Source: Loki-b32 sp964493385 (GTDB lineage Archaea > Asgardarchaeota > Lokiarchaeia > Sigyniarchaeales > SOKP01). From it: a stretch of DNA of 30,550 nucleotides. Location of the stretch: positions 1-30,550 of the forward strand of contig CAZBNW010000020.1 in assembly GCA_964493385.1 (NCBI GenBank). Reading direction: 5' to 3'. Each line of letters starts with the position of its first letter. The first letter of the stretch is position 1. The position numbers and the translations under genes are program-made. The notes below the pieces were generated by a model. That model had not been told where the DNA came from. It made no database searches and saw only the letters and a list, made by a program, of their open reading frames with translations. This document shows, piece by piece, positions 15,586 through 24,837 of the stretch.

Positions 15586-17010
15586 TTAATAATTTAATCC
15601 TTTTAACAATTGAACCGTTGTATACATATTTTTACCACCTTTTCGAAGATAATCCATTGCCTCTTCAATTCCCTCTACAGTCAAATCAAACATTGGAATG
15701 ATACTTGAAATTATCTTTCGGGTCCACGGTGCCCATTCGGGCCTTAAAAGCTCAGGATTTAACCAAACCACATTGTTTTTAAAATGATTAGCGAGCTCTT
15801 TAATGTAATATATTCCAGGCATCTCATTCCTGTGATAATAGTATATGCTTCCATATTTTTCTGTAAGTTCCCAGCTGGCCATTGCAGCATCACCAACAAC
15901 AACAATTTTGTATTTATTATCGTACTTTTTTAAAAATTCATTAAATTCAATTGCCTCATCAGGATTTCTGCGAGCGTTTAGATAGATCTGCTCATATAAA
16001 CAATTGTGGAAATAGAAGTGTTTAAATTCTCGCCAGTGTGACATGTTATTGGCTGCTGAGAAGAGAAGATTAACTAAATGAGCATAAGGAGTCATACTTC
16101 CTCCAACATCCATTAAGAGGATCATTCTAACATTGTTTTTTCTTTTTTTATCGAACACAATTTCAATATCTCCACAGTTTTTAGCAGTTTTATCAATAGT
16201 CTTATCCAAGTCTAATTCATCTTTTTTTCCGATCTCTTCTAGTTTTTTAAGTCTTTTTAAAGCTACTTTAATTTGTCTAGTATCCAAAACAATATCTTTT
16301 CGATAATCTTTAAAGATTCTTTTTTGGGCGATTTGTACGGCCATCCGCGCACCTGAAGAGCCACCGATTCTCATACCCATTGGATTTTGGCCCCCATGAC
16401 CGAACGGTGAGGCTCCTTGAGTACCAATCCAGTGGTCCCCTCCATGATGTTCTTCGTCTTGTTTTTGCATTAATTCTTCGAATCGTTTTTGCATTTCTTC
16501 GAGATCAAAGAATTGACTTATCATCTCTTGGAAATTCCCATCTAATTCTGAGAGATCAAGATTTTTTTCTAACCACTTCCAGATTTCATCTTTTATTTCA
16601 TTTGGTGCGTTAATTATCAGGTTATCACCAAATTCAGCGCCATATTTTTCCAATAGTTCTTCAAGGAACTGTTCGAGATTCTCGATATTTATGTATTGTT
16701 GATATTCTCTTAAAATTAGTTGTAAGCCTTCGATTAACTCCGGAAAAGTAATATCTTTATTGAGCCAATCCCAGATTTCTTGTTTAATATCTTCTGGAAA
16801 TTTTACCATCGCGTCTTTAAAGAAATTTGCGAAGGCGATGTCATATATATCGAAGTGGTGTTCATTTTTACATAGGATTGAGCGTGAGGTATAATAGAAT
16901 TCGACCATATTGTGGATGAGTCCTTTATTTAACGCCTCTAATAGAGTAATATACTCAGTTATTGATACAGGAAGTCTTTCTTTAAGGTAATAAAAAAATT
17001 CAATAAACAT
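15586..17010 (-). CDS. VWA-domain protein of the CoxE type
   Basis: The product is 474 residues. Residues 1-180 are helical and carry an internal repeat, KQEIWDWLNKD.TF.EL (about 75-93) and KDEIWKWLEKNLDLSEL (about 140-156). A Gly/His-rich linker (EEHHGGDHWIG and GHGGQNPMGM, 187-213) follows. The VWA domain begins near 290 and has a good metal site, MDVGGSM (D301, G303, S305), with a later VVVGDAAMA. In known systems CoxE-type proteins work with MoxR AAA ATPases as metal or folding chaperones; no such ATPase is in the window. A TATA-like ATTTAAATA lies about 35 bases before the ATG. Both flanks hold broken pieces of a paralogue. Confidence 0.85.
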   Translation of the reverse strand: MFIEFFYYLKERLPVSITEYITLLEALNKGLIHNMVEFYYTSRSILCKNEHHFDIYDIAFANFFKDAMVKFPEDIKQEIWDWLNKDITFPELIEGLQLILREYQQYINIENLEQFLEELLEKYGAEFGDNLIINAPNEIKDEIWKWLEKNLDLSELDGNFQEMISQFFDLEEMQKRFEELMQKQDEEHHGGDHWIGTQGASPFGHGGQNPMGMRIGGSSGARMAVQIAQKRIFKDYRKDIVLDTRQIKVALKRLKKLEEIGKKDELDLDKTIDKTAKNCGDIEIVFDKKRKNNVRMILLMDVGGSMTPYAHLVNLLFSAANNMSHWREFKHFYFHNCLYEQIYLNARRNPDEAIEFNEFLKKYDNKYKIVVVGDAAMASWELTEKYGSIYYYHRNEMPGIYYIKELANHFKNNVVWLNPELLRPEWAPWTRKIISSIIPMFDLTVEGIEEAMDYLRKGGKNMYTTVQLLKGLNY

Positions 17011-17238
17011 TTAATTAAATCTTATTATCTTCAATGATGGTTATTTAAATAGAGTTAACCATATAATATTAGTTTTTGGTCAATTTTACTACTACTTAAA
17101 TCTTTTTATAAAGCAATTTGGTCTTATAGCAATAAACTAAGTATAAGAAAAAATTATTCAAAAATTTGAAAATTTAAAAACTCGTTGATATTATTTGGAA
17201 ATTTATTATTTTGAATTAATACTAATAGACAAATTATT

Positions 17239-18339
17239 ATGAGAAAAATTTCATATCAAAATTGTAAAGAATTGGCAAAGCTAAGAGGGCTTGAATTAGT
17301 CATTTCCGAAAAAGAGTTTAATAAAGTAATAAATAGTAAAAAATCAGCTCCAAGCAAAGTTAAAATTAAATGGAAATGTGACAAGGGACATCAATGGCGT
17401 GCAACATATAATAATATAAAACAACATGAATCTGGTTGTCCTTATTGTTATGGAAATATAGCAATATCATATCAGGTCTGTAAGGAGTTAGGAAAATTAA
17501 AGGGATTTGAGTTAATAGCCTCTGTAGATAAATTTAATACATTAATGAAAAATAGAACCAAGGTTCCAAGTAAAGTAAAATTAAGATGGAGCTGTTCTTT
17601 AGGACATAAATGGAATGCCGCATATAACAATATAAAGCATACGGATACTGGATGTCCTTATTGTTATGGTAATCTACCAATATCATATCAAAACTGCATT
17701 GAATTAGCAAAATTGAGAGGATTTGAGATAATAACATCTGAAAATGAGTTTATAAGTCTAATGAAACAGAGAACTACAGTTCCCAGTAAAGTAAAATTCA
17801 AATGGAAATGTGAAAAGTGTCATGAATGGTGTGCTATGTATAATGATATACAACAAGGTAAGGGATGTCCAGAATGTGCTGAAGGCAGATATGAAGAGAT
17901 CTGTCGTTGGTATTTTGAAAAAATTTTCAGACAAAAATTTAATAAAATCAAACTGTCTGAAATAATACCGAATTATAATGGTCAAATGCATTTTGATGGT
18001 TTTGTTATAGTAAGGATTGCTGAAAATCAAATTAAATTAGCTTTTGAATTTAATGGCATACAACATGATGAATTCCCTAATTTCTTTCATAAAACTTATC
18101 AAGACTTTTTAGAGCAGCAAAGATATGATCAAAAAAAGAAAGATTTATGTGAAAATGATGGAATAATTCTTATTATCTTCCCTCAGAAAATTGATTTGAA
18201 AATGAATCATCCAGAAATAATTCAAGAATATATTATTAACGAATTTGAAAGAAAAACTGATTATAGATTATCAAACATTCGACAATATAGCCATCTTGTT
18301 GAGTGGTATGATTGGAAAGATCTAGATAATTATTTATAA
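17239..18339 (+). CDS. Triple zinc-finger, Vsr-like endonuclease
   Basis: The product is 366 residues. Three repeats of about 70 residues (4-72, 77-145, 148-213) each have ISYQ.C.ELAKL.G.E, then VPSKVK..WKC..GH.W and a closing CPYCYG or CPEC pair, forming treble-clef-like zinc fingers. The C-terminal part (215-345) looks like a PD-(D/E)xK nuclease of the Vsr/very-short-patch-repair type: E219/E220, D253 in HFDGF, E270 in AFEFNGIQH, and YDQKKKDLCENDGI. This combination occurs in mobile endonucleases of phages and giant viruses. It ends 31 bases from the VWA N-terminal remnant, supporting a mobile origin. Its target is unknown. Confidence 0.78.
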   Translation: MRKISYQNCKELAKLRGLELVISEKEFNKVINSKKSAPSKVKIKWKCDKGHQWRATYNNIKQHESGCPYCYGNIAISYQVCKELGKLKGFELIASVDKFNTLMKNRTKVPSKVKLRWSCSLGHKWNAAYNNIKHTDTGCPYCYGNLPISYQNCIELAKLRGFEIITSENEFISLMKQRTTVPSKVKFKWKCEKCHEWCAMYNDIQQGKGCPECAEGRYEEICRWYFEKIFRQKFNKIKLSEIIPNYNGQMHFDGFVIVRIAENQIKLAFEFNGIQHDEFPNFFHKTYQDFLEQQRYDQKKKDLCENDGIILIIFPQKIDLKMNHPEIIQEYIINEFERKTDYRLSNIRQYSHLVEWYDWKDLDNYL

Positions 18340-18369
18340 CTCAAATTTTTATATTAATTTCATTTAATT

Positions 18370-18444
18370 TTTAAAAAATTTTCTATATTCTGTAATGCTT
18401 ACTGGTAAACGCTCTTTTAGGTAATAAAAATATTCTACAAACGT
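18370..18444 (-). pseudogene. N-terminal remnant of a second VWA gene, start codon lost
   Basis: The minus strand from 18444 reads TFVEYFYYLKERLPVSITEY, against MFIEFFYYLKERLPVSITEY at the start of the intact VWA gene. The initiator ATG has become ACG. The similarity ends about codon 20-21, in A/T-rich sequence next to the endonuclease stop. With the C-terminal piece at 14493-14678 it makes up both ends of one broken gene. Confidence 0.82.
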
Positions 18445-18620
18445 TTAAATAAGTTTTCAGTTATTTCACTTTTCTCTACTACAATAAAATTGATTAAATA
18501 ATATTAGCTTTACGACATTTTTTAGATATCGTTATCCCTTATTGTTAAAAAGTTAATGAACTTTAACTATTTCAAATTTATTCCAAGTGGTTTTAAATAA
18601 GTCTCTTTAATAATATTCTA

Positions 18621-18721
18621 TTGTCAACAAGAATAGTTGATTTAGATTTTGATAAAAAAACTACAATATTATCTCAATAGATTCAGTTTTAGAATTTCAA
18701 AAAGAATTAAAAGAGAAATAA
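18621..18721 (+). pseudogene. Possible frameshifted micro-gene remnant
   Basis: From a TTG at 18621 the frame reads STRIVDLDFDKKTTILSQ to a TAG. Shifting one base gives DSVLEFQKELKEK and a stop at 18719-18721. The two charge-balanced pieces look like one small protein broken by a single-base change. There is no family match, and chance is possible. Confidence 0.3.
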
Positions 18722-18794
18722 TTCTCATCGCAATTTGAATTAATAAAAACCCATTATTAATATGAATATTGCATAGAAAGGCTTTCCTCCCGTA

Positions 18795-18805
18795 ATTATA
18801 TAAAA
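18795..18805 (+). promoter_or_regulatory. TATA box of the PAS protein
   Basis: ATTATATAAAA lies 22 bases before the ATG at 18827, again consistent with a nearly leaderless message. Confidence 0.5.
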
Positions 18806-18826
18806 AAATATAGTTATGAAAATAAA

Positions 18827-19603
18827 ATGAGAGAAAAAAAAAACCCCAAAAAGAAAATTGAAGAAATTATTAACGGTATTCCAGATGCAATTATTGAGTT
18901 TGATTCGGATTGGAATTTTGTTTATCTCTCTCATTTATCACTTGATTTATTTGGTTTTCATTCTAATGAATTAGTTGGGTTAAATCTTCTAAAATTTATA
19001 CATCCCGAAGATTTATTAAAAATCCAATCTGATATGAAGTTTGCTGTTTTTTCAAGGACGATTATAAATGTTGAATTTAGATTAAGGAAAAAGAATATGG
19101 TTTATTTACCGGTATCTATGAAAGCAGTATGTAAAAAATTTAAAGATAAAGATAGAATTTTTGCAGTAATCAGAGATATTACAAATCAAAAAATTGCAGA
19201 AAAGAAATTAATTGAATCTGAGGAAAAGTTTCACATATTATTCGAACTATTACCATTTGGGATAATATTATTAAATTTCAAGGGTGTAATTTTAGAATAT
19301 AATTATAAAACGTTAGAGTTATTTGAATATAGTAAAGATGAATTTATTGGAAAAAGCTATTTAGAACTCCAAGCATTTCCTATGAAAACTCGAGTAATTC
19401 TTAAAAAGAAATTTGGAGAAATAAAAAAAGGACAAAAAATAGAACCTTTTGAAATTCAAATTTACAGCAAAAATGGTAAATCAATTTGGTTAAATGTTAT
19501 AGCTTCATTAGTTCGATTACAAGATCAAATTATTATTCAAGTTTTAATTCAAGACATTACTAAGTATAAGGGGATTAATACATTTGAAATTTCTTCCTAT
19601 TGA
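18827..19603 (+). CDS. PAS-PAS protein without an output domain
   Basis: The product is 258 residues. PAS 1 covers about 12-118 (IIEFDSDWNFVYLSHLSLDL, FIHPEDLLK, ending VIRDITNQK). A short coiled linker with EKKLIESEEKFHILFE leads to PAS 2 at about 132-250 (FGIILLNFKGVILEYNYKTL, ending LIQDITKYK). Then it stops, with no kinase, cyclase, GGDEF or DNA-binding part. It may act by binding a kinase such as the one at 12710-14215, whose PAS 1 is of the same type. Alternatively, the kinase half was lost; the following 250 bases show no kinase remnant. No membrane segment is present. Confidence 0.8.
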   Translation: MREKKNPKKKIEEIINGIPDAIIEFDSDWNFVYLSHLSLDLFGFHSNELVGLNLLKFIHPEDLLKIQSDMKFAVFSRTIINVEFRLRKKNMVYLPVSMKAVCKKFKDKDRIFAVIRDITNQKIAEKKLIESEEKFHILFELLPFGIILLNFKGVILEYNYKTLELFEYSKDEFIGKSYLELQAFPMKTRVILKKKFGEIKKGQKIEPFEIQIYSKNGKSIWLNVIASLVRLQDQIIIQVLIQDITKYKGINTFEISSY

Positions 19604-19852
19604 ATGATTTATTTCTATTTTATCTTCAATCTAAATTTAATTAAATATATTAATGTTATACTTTATAAATAAACTAATAGATATTTCATCTTTATTTGAT
19701 AGATCTTCGACTCTAATTATATTTCTTTCTATTTGATACATTTATTTGTCCTGAGGGTAAACATGAGTAAATAGCTTCTAATCACACAGAGAAATTCAAT
19801 ACATTTCAATTTAAATATTGAAATTTATTTTTTTATATTCAAATTTTCGAAT

Positions 19853-21691
19853 TTATTCTTGGTTTTCTAACATGTCATCAATTAATTCTTTTCTTTCTTG
19901 AGGTTCAAGGCTTAAAATTTCCTTAATAAACTGTTTTTTCTCTTCATTTGAAAATTTAATTAAATTAATCTTTTTAATTTCTTCAGGATTAAGTCTTGAA
20001 AATATATAGTCCTTGATTTTTGGAACCTCCTCATATTGATAATTAGCATCTATATAATTTTTAAGGAAGGGAGTATCTTCTTTGATTTCCTCTATTAATT
20101 CTAGAGACGTTTTATATGCTGGTTCTTTCGAAATTTCAAATAATGATTTTTTTTGTTTATATCTTCTTACAGCATAATAAGCTCCAACAGAAGAACTAAT
20201 GGATACAATTCCAACTGTTATTGGAATTATTACAAATAAGAAAATTTGGTCAAATATATTAGGTGGAATTGATCCTATTTTTATAAAAATACAATTTGAA
20301 CTAAAATTTCCTGCTTTAAGATATGCTAGGATTTTAAAATAATATTCACCTTTGCTAAAACCTTCTATCGGATAATCATTTGTAGTGATATTACTTTTAA
20401 GTAACGTGATGCTTTCATTTATTTCATATACATAACTTGTGTGATAATAAATAGAGTAGTTATCTGCATTCTTAATGGATGTCCATATTAAATTAAAATC
20501 ACCATCAATATCTGGGCTCCCAGCGTTAGTAATTAATGTAATATGATCAAGAGGATAATTAAAAAATAATATAATATTCCAATCTAAATTTCCTACTATT
20601 GTATATGATCCATCAAATGATATTGCTACAGACATTATATCTCCTTTTGTTGAATAATCCCATAATGGTGTGGAACTAGATTTATTAAATGAGTATACAC
20701 GATTATCATGACTCCCTGCTGTAATATAAGCTCCATCTAACGATATTGCAACCGATCTTACATCACCTCCAGTTGAATAGTCCCATAATGGCGTGGAGCT
20801 CGACTTATTAAATAAATATACACAATTATCATTACTCCCTGCTGTAATATAAGCTCCTTCTAATGATATTGCCACTGATCTTACATCAGCTCCTGTTGAA
20901 TAGTTCCACAATGGTGCGGAGCTCGATTTATTAAATAAATATACATGGTTGTCATCACTCCCTCCTACAATATAATTTCCATCTCCCGAAATCATTACTG
21001 ACATTACATCAGCTCCAATTGTATAATTCCATAATGGGATAGAGCTTATTCTATTAAATAGGTAAACTTTATCATCATCACTTCCTGCAGCAATAAAATT
21101 TCCATTAAAAGAGATCGAAACTGACATAACATCTCCCTTGGTAGAATATTGCCACAATGGAGTTGAGATGAATCTATCAAAAAAGAGAATCTTGTCACCA
21201 TAACTTCCAACGGCTATATAGCTTCCATCAAGTGAAATTGCAATTGATGAAACATAATCTTCAATATTATAATCCCATAATGGGGTAGAACTTGTTCTAT
21301 TAAATAAATAAACTTTTTCATCTGAACTTCCGGCGACAATATAATTACCGTCTGAGGAGATTGCAACTGATGTAATAATCCCATCAGTTTCAAATTGCCA
21401 TAACGGAGTAGGACTAAATTTTTCAAATAAATAAATTTTTTTATCTGTACTCCCTGCTACAATGTAGTTTCCATTTGAGGAGATTGCAACTGAATTGATA
21501 ACCCCTTCAGTTGAATAATTCCATAAATTATTGGAACTTGATATATAGGGATGTAGATCTACTTTACTCATTTCTTTCTGAGAATAAATAGAACTATTTT
21601 CATTTAATAATAAAGGATTCAAACAAATTAATGAAATATGGAAACTTATTAAAAATGTAATTATTAATCCAAATATGTTTTTAAATTTCAT
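19853..21691 (-). CDS. Surface beta-propeller protein with a membrane anchor
   Basis: The product is 612 residues. A signal peptide or N-terminal helix is at 5-25. Eight repeats of 41 residues follow (about 56-383), each with LW.YS..G.V.SVAIS.DG.YI.AGS.D..VYLFN.SSSTP, a WD40/PQQ-like blade, so an eight-bladed propeller outside the cell is likely. Next comes a fibronectin-like stretch (about 385-475), a membrane helix (about 482-506, FDQIFLFVIIPITVGIV), a basic stop-transfer RRYKQKK and a cytosolic tail of about 95 charged residues. It could bind a ligand outside and signal or anchor inside. The following two surface genes share its strand. The ligand is unknown. Confidence 0.8.
   Translation of the reverse strand: MKFKNIFGLIITFLISFHISLICLNPLLLNENSSIYSQKEMSKVDLHPYISSSNNLWNYSTEGVINSVAISSNGNYIVAGSTDKKIYLFEKFSPTPLWQFETDGIITSVAISSDGNYIVAGSSDEKVYLFNRTSSTPLWDYNIEDYVSSIAISLDGSYIAVGSYGDKILFFDRFISTPLWQYSTKGDVMSVSISFNGNFIAAGSDDDKVYLFNRISSIPLWNYTIGADVMSVMISGDGNYIVGGSDDNHVYLFNKSSSAPLWNYSTGADVRSVAISLEGAYITAGSNDNCVYLFNKSSSTPLWDYSTGGDVRSVAISLDGAYITAGSHDNRVYSFNKSSSTPLWDYSTKGDIMSVAISFDGSYTIVGNLDWNIILFFNYPLDHITLITNAGSPDIDGDFNLIWTSIKNADNYSIYYHTSYVYEINESITLLKSNITTNDYPIEGFSKGEYYFKILAYLKAGNFSSNCIFIKIGSIPPNIFDQIFLFVIIPITVGIVSISSSVGAYYAVRRYKQKKSLFEISKEPAYKTSLELIEEIKEDTPFLKNYIDANYQYEEVPKIKDYIFSRLNPEEIKKINLIKFSNEEKKQFIKEILSLEPQERKELIDDMLENQE
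20543..21526 (-). repeat. Eight direct 123-bp repeats coding propeller blades
   Basis: The eight 41-residue blades correspond to 123-bp units with no spacer. Blades 5-8 (nearest the 3' end of the gene) are far closer to each other than blades 1-4; for example 6 and 7 differ at only about five residues. This indicates recent unequal exchange at that end. Confidence 0.85.
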
Positions 21692-21840
21692 ACTCCTGTT
21701 ATTAGATTTATTTTTTCACTTATCAGTTTATAAATTCTGTTAAATAGAATACATTCATTTAAAATTAAAAATCCATTTAGAATAATATTAAAATTATTAT
21801 TTAAAAAAATTGAAATATCTTTATGTTTAAGCATCATCAT

Positions 21841-24708
21841 CTATTCTTTAATATTATTAGTTTTTTTAATATTTTTAAATGTTTTAACTTTCGCTGTCTT
21901 TATTTCATTTGATTCTAATACTTTTAGATAATCTTGTAAAGAATTATCTATAATATCTTCTCGTTTTTTAAGTATCAATGGTTTTTGACTTTTATCTTTC
22001 TTAATTTTTTTTCTTACTTTTCTTATTTTTCTTACTATTGGAGGATATTTGAAATGCATTTGATATAGACTAAAAATTGTAACGAGACCTATAATTGCCC
22101 CAATCAGTAAAAAGATAAGCCAACCCCAATTAAGTCCAGGTTTAGCTTCTGGATTACTTACAATTAAAGTTATATCCTTACTTTCAAAATCATATTCGTC
22201 TCCAGCGAAAGCTGATATAGTAATAGTAAAGGTTCCAAGTGGAACATTTTCTAAAACTACATCATATATACCATTATTATCTAGATCTTTGAATTCTGCT
22301 TGTCCATAAGCCCATTGATAAGTGACTGTAGCATTTTTAATAGTACCTCCAAAATCTAAATCGGTTAAAGTTAGTTCTATTGAGACATCATCTCCCGTTT
22401 CTGCTAGTATTGGAGATGAGATATTAATTAATGTATTTCTTCTTTTGACAATAATTCTAGAATATATAGTTTTAGTTTGATAATTTGTTGCTTGGGCCAA
22501 AATCGTAAATAAATTAACTCCAATTTTTAAATTAGTTTCATTGAGCTCTAACTGATATTGTCCTAAAGAAATATTTTCACTTAGTTCTATTAACAATCCC
22601 TCTCCTATCAATTGCAATGTAGCATTAGAGATGTGCAACCCTGTTTTATTATCTTTATATTTTACAGTTATATCTAAAGTTGTACCTATTGGAAATTCAA
22701 TATTAGGATCAAGAGTTTTTTCTTCATTATTTAAAAATAATTGTATCTGTGATGATCTTTCAACTACTTCAATGAAAAATCGAATTGATTGAGACTTATA
22801 GTTAAATAAATAAGCAAATATAGTTAAAGTGTTAATTTTATTATCTAAATTATTTGCATTTATTAATATTGTATATCGTTCGTCCGTTTCATTTAATTTA
22901 TCTATTCCCAATAAATTCACTGTTGCATTAGGAAGATGATTTTTAGTTTCATTATCTTTGTAATTTACTGTAACATTTATAAATTCATCAAGTTCAACTT
23001 TAAGTGTTTCACCTTCATTTTTTGGATTACCATTTAAGAACAATTGTAATTCTGTATCTCTTTCTGTAACATCCAAATAAAATTGTATCTCTCTAGTTTG
23101 ATAGTAAGCCTTTTGTGCTATTACTTTTAAGATCGTTATTCCAATACCCAAATTGGACGTGTTAATTATAGTAGAATAATGTTGAAAAGTGATATTCTCA
23201 TATAAAATATCATTTACTTTCCCTTCTAATTGCACCAATGCCCCTGATATATGTTCTTCTGTCTGATTAGTATATTTTACAGTTATATTTAAATTTTCAC
23301 CAAAAGGAAGTTCAATTACAGGATCAATAGTTTTATTTTCTCTATTTAAAAACAATTGTAAATTTGTAGGTTTATCAGCAACTATTTCTGTATACGTAAT
23401 ATTAAGAGAAACATCATCTATTGAAATTTCAATAGTTCGGTTTAATTCAAATTCATCAGTAAGATAGACCTGAATTGATACATTAACATCTTTATCTTCA
23501 TCTATTAAAGATTTGACTTTAAATCCACCTGATTTTGCGTCCTGAAAAATAGTAAAAGCGTTTGATAATTTAACGGTTTCCGAATGGGGAATTTTATTAA
23601 TTAAAATTCTGATTTCTGAATTTGGAGCTGTACTAGGCCATGTATCATTAATTTTATATTTAAAATTAAGAATTGCATCGTTAACGACGATTGTATTGTT
23701 ACTTATTTCACTAGGTTTATCCCCCTCTTGATTACAAGTCATAGATGTAAATTGATCTATTTTTTTTACATAAGTAAAGTTTAGTTTAAAATAATTAATA
23801 CGTATTTCATCCCAATAATCTCGATCATTTCCCCCTAAATTATTCTCACAATAAATATCTATTCCTAAAGTAATTGTAAAGTTATAATTATCAGTTTTCA
23901 AAATAGATGTAAAGTAAGAAATTAAGATCTCTTCTGGTACAGAAATTAGATAAGTATCATTTAGTTTATCAATAGCAGGAGGGCCATCTTGACCCAAATT
24001 TGTTGTTATATATTCAGCAATAGGGTAAGAGTTAATATTTTTTACATCTGAAATTAATACATAGAAGCGTATATAATCTCCTATAAGATATTGTAGACTA
24101 TCACCTTCTCTTTCAATTCCACCATTAATGGGTGAAACTGTAACTGTAGCATTAACACGTGTTTGAATTGAGGCAGAAGTGATTATAAAATCAGACATAT
24201 TAATCAGCATGGTGATATTTTGCTTAAAATGTATGCTCGGATTATTTTCAAGTTGTTCTGTTGGTCCATCCCATTTATGTTCAATCTTTATGCCATTTTG
24301 ATCGAATGTACAGTTATCTGGTAAGATTGGCAACTCTGGATTAGTGAAATTCATCCATTCTGTTTCATTGGGGGGATCTGCGATTAGTGAGAATATTCCT
24401 TTATCTCCTAAAACCTTAAATTTTGCTTCTCCGTCACTTATAGTTGCGTTTAAATCTTCTGGATCTCCCAATACTCCCTCAGTAAATTCCCAATATTCTC
24501 CAGAGCTAAAATTGCCATTTTTTATCCATTCTTTTGTAAATGTTGCATCTGCTAAGCGAGGAATGTTTCCTCCATTGTATTCTTCTTTAGAATATTCTAT
24601 TAATTTATTGTTGAAAACCTTAAATCCAAGTGAGATTATTAATAGGATTACTAAAAAAATTCCTATTTTACTTTTTTTTTTCAAATCATTTCGAAACATA
24701 AAAAACAC
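21841..24708 (-). CDS. Large surface protein with Ig-like repeats, paralogue A
   Basis: The product is 955 residues. An N-terminal membrane/signal helix lies at about 15-32. A large domain (about 55-440) is shared with the next gene; key shared pieces are WDGPTEQLENNPSIHFKQNI, LPILPDN, TVSPINGGIE and YPIAEYITTNLGQDGPP. Three Ig-like repeats follow, each starting LQLFLN (about 450, 545, 640), and a fourth beta domain (about 745-840). A membrane helix lies at about 858-880. The cytosolic tail has the motif FKYPPIVRKIRKVRKKIKK. The extracellular part is rich in N-x-S/T sequons, as in archaeal glycosylated surface proteins. A second ATG three codons in is possible. The function is unknown; adhesion or envelope structure is likely. 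Confidence 0.78.
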   Translation of the reverse strand: MFFMFRNDLKKKSKIGIFLVILLIISLGFKVFNNKLIEYSKEEYNGGNIPRLADATFTKEWIKNGNFSSGEYWEFTEGVLGDPEDLNATISDGEAKFKVLGDKGIFSLIADPPNETEWMNFTNPELPILPDNCTFDQNGIKIEHKWDGPTEQLENNPSIHFKQNITMLINMSDFIITSASIQTRVNATVTVSPINGGIEREGDSLQYLIGDYIRFYVLISDVKNINSYPIAEYITTNLGQDGPPAIDKLNDTYLISVPEEILISYFTSILKTDNYNFTITLGIDIYCENNLGGNDRDYWDEIRINYFKLNFTYVKKIDQFTSMTCNQEGDKPSEISNNTIVVNDAILNFKYKINDTWPSTAPNSEIRILINKIPHSETVKLSNAFTIFQDAKSGGFKVKSLIDEDKDVNVSIQVYLTDEFELNRTIEISIDDVSLNITYTEIVADKPTNLQLFLNRENKTIDPVIELPFGENLNITVKYTNQTEEHISGALVQLEGKVNDILYENITFQHYSTIINTSNLGIGITILKVIAQKAYYQTREIQFYLDVTERDTELQLFLNGNPKNEGETLKVELDEFINVTVNYKDNETKNHLPNATVNLLGIDKLNETDERYTILINANNLDNKINTLTIFAYLFNYKSQSIRFFIEVVERSSQIQLFLNNEEKTLDPNIEFPIGTTLDITVKYKDNKTGLHISNATLQLIGEGLLIELSENISLGQYQLELNETNLKIGVNLFTILAQATNYQTKTIYSRIIVKRRNTLINISSPILAETGDDVSIELTLTDLDFGGTIKNATVTYQWAYGQAEFKDLDNNGIYDVVLENVPLGTFTITISAFAGDEYDFESKDITLIVSNPEAKPGLNWGWLIFLLIGAIIGLVTIFSLYQMHFKYPPIVRKIRKVRKKIKKDKSQKPLILKKREDIIDNSLQDYLKVLESNEIKTAKVKTFKNIKKTNNIKE

Positions 24709-24837
24709 ACTTCTCTTTGTTTACATTAAATATTCGGCAAAAATTTTAGAGATAATCACAAATCATTTTTTAATTTAAATTTTCATATTAACTCTCTGAA
24801 TAATTAATCTATTTCAAATATAAAGCTCTCTTCTTAA

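Noticed and set aside
16380..16613. Plus-strand ORF opposite the VWA gene
   Set aside because: It lies fully inside the VWA coding region, with a product of poor composition.
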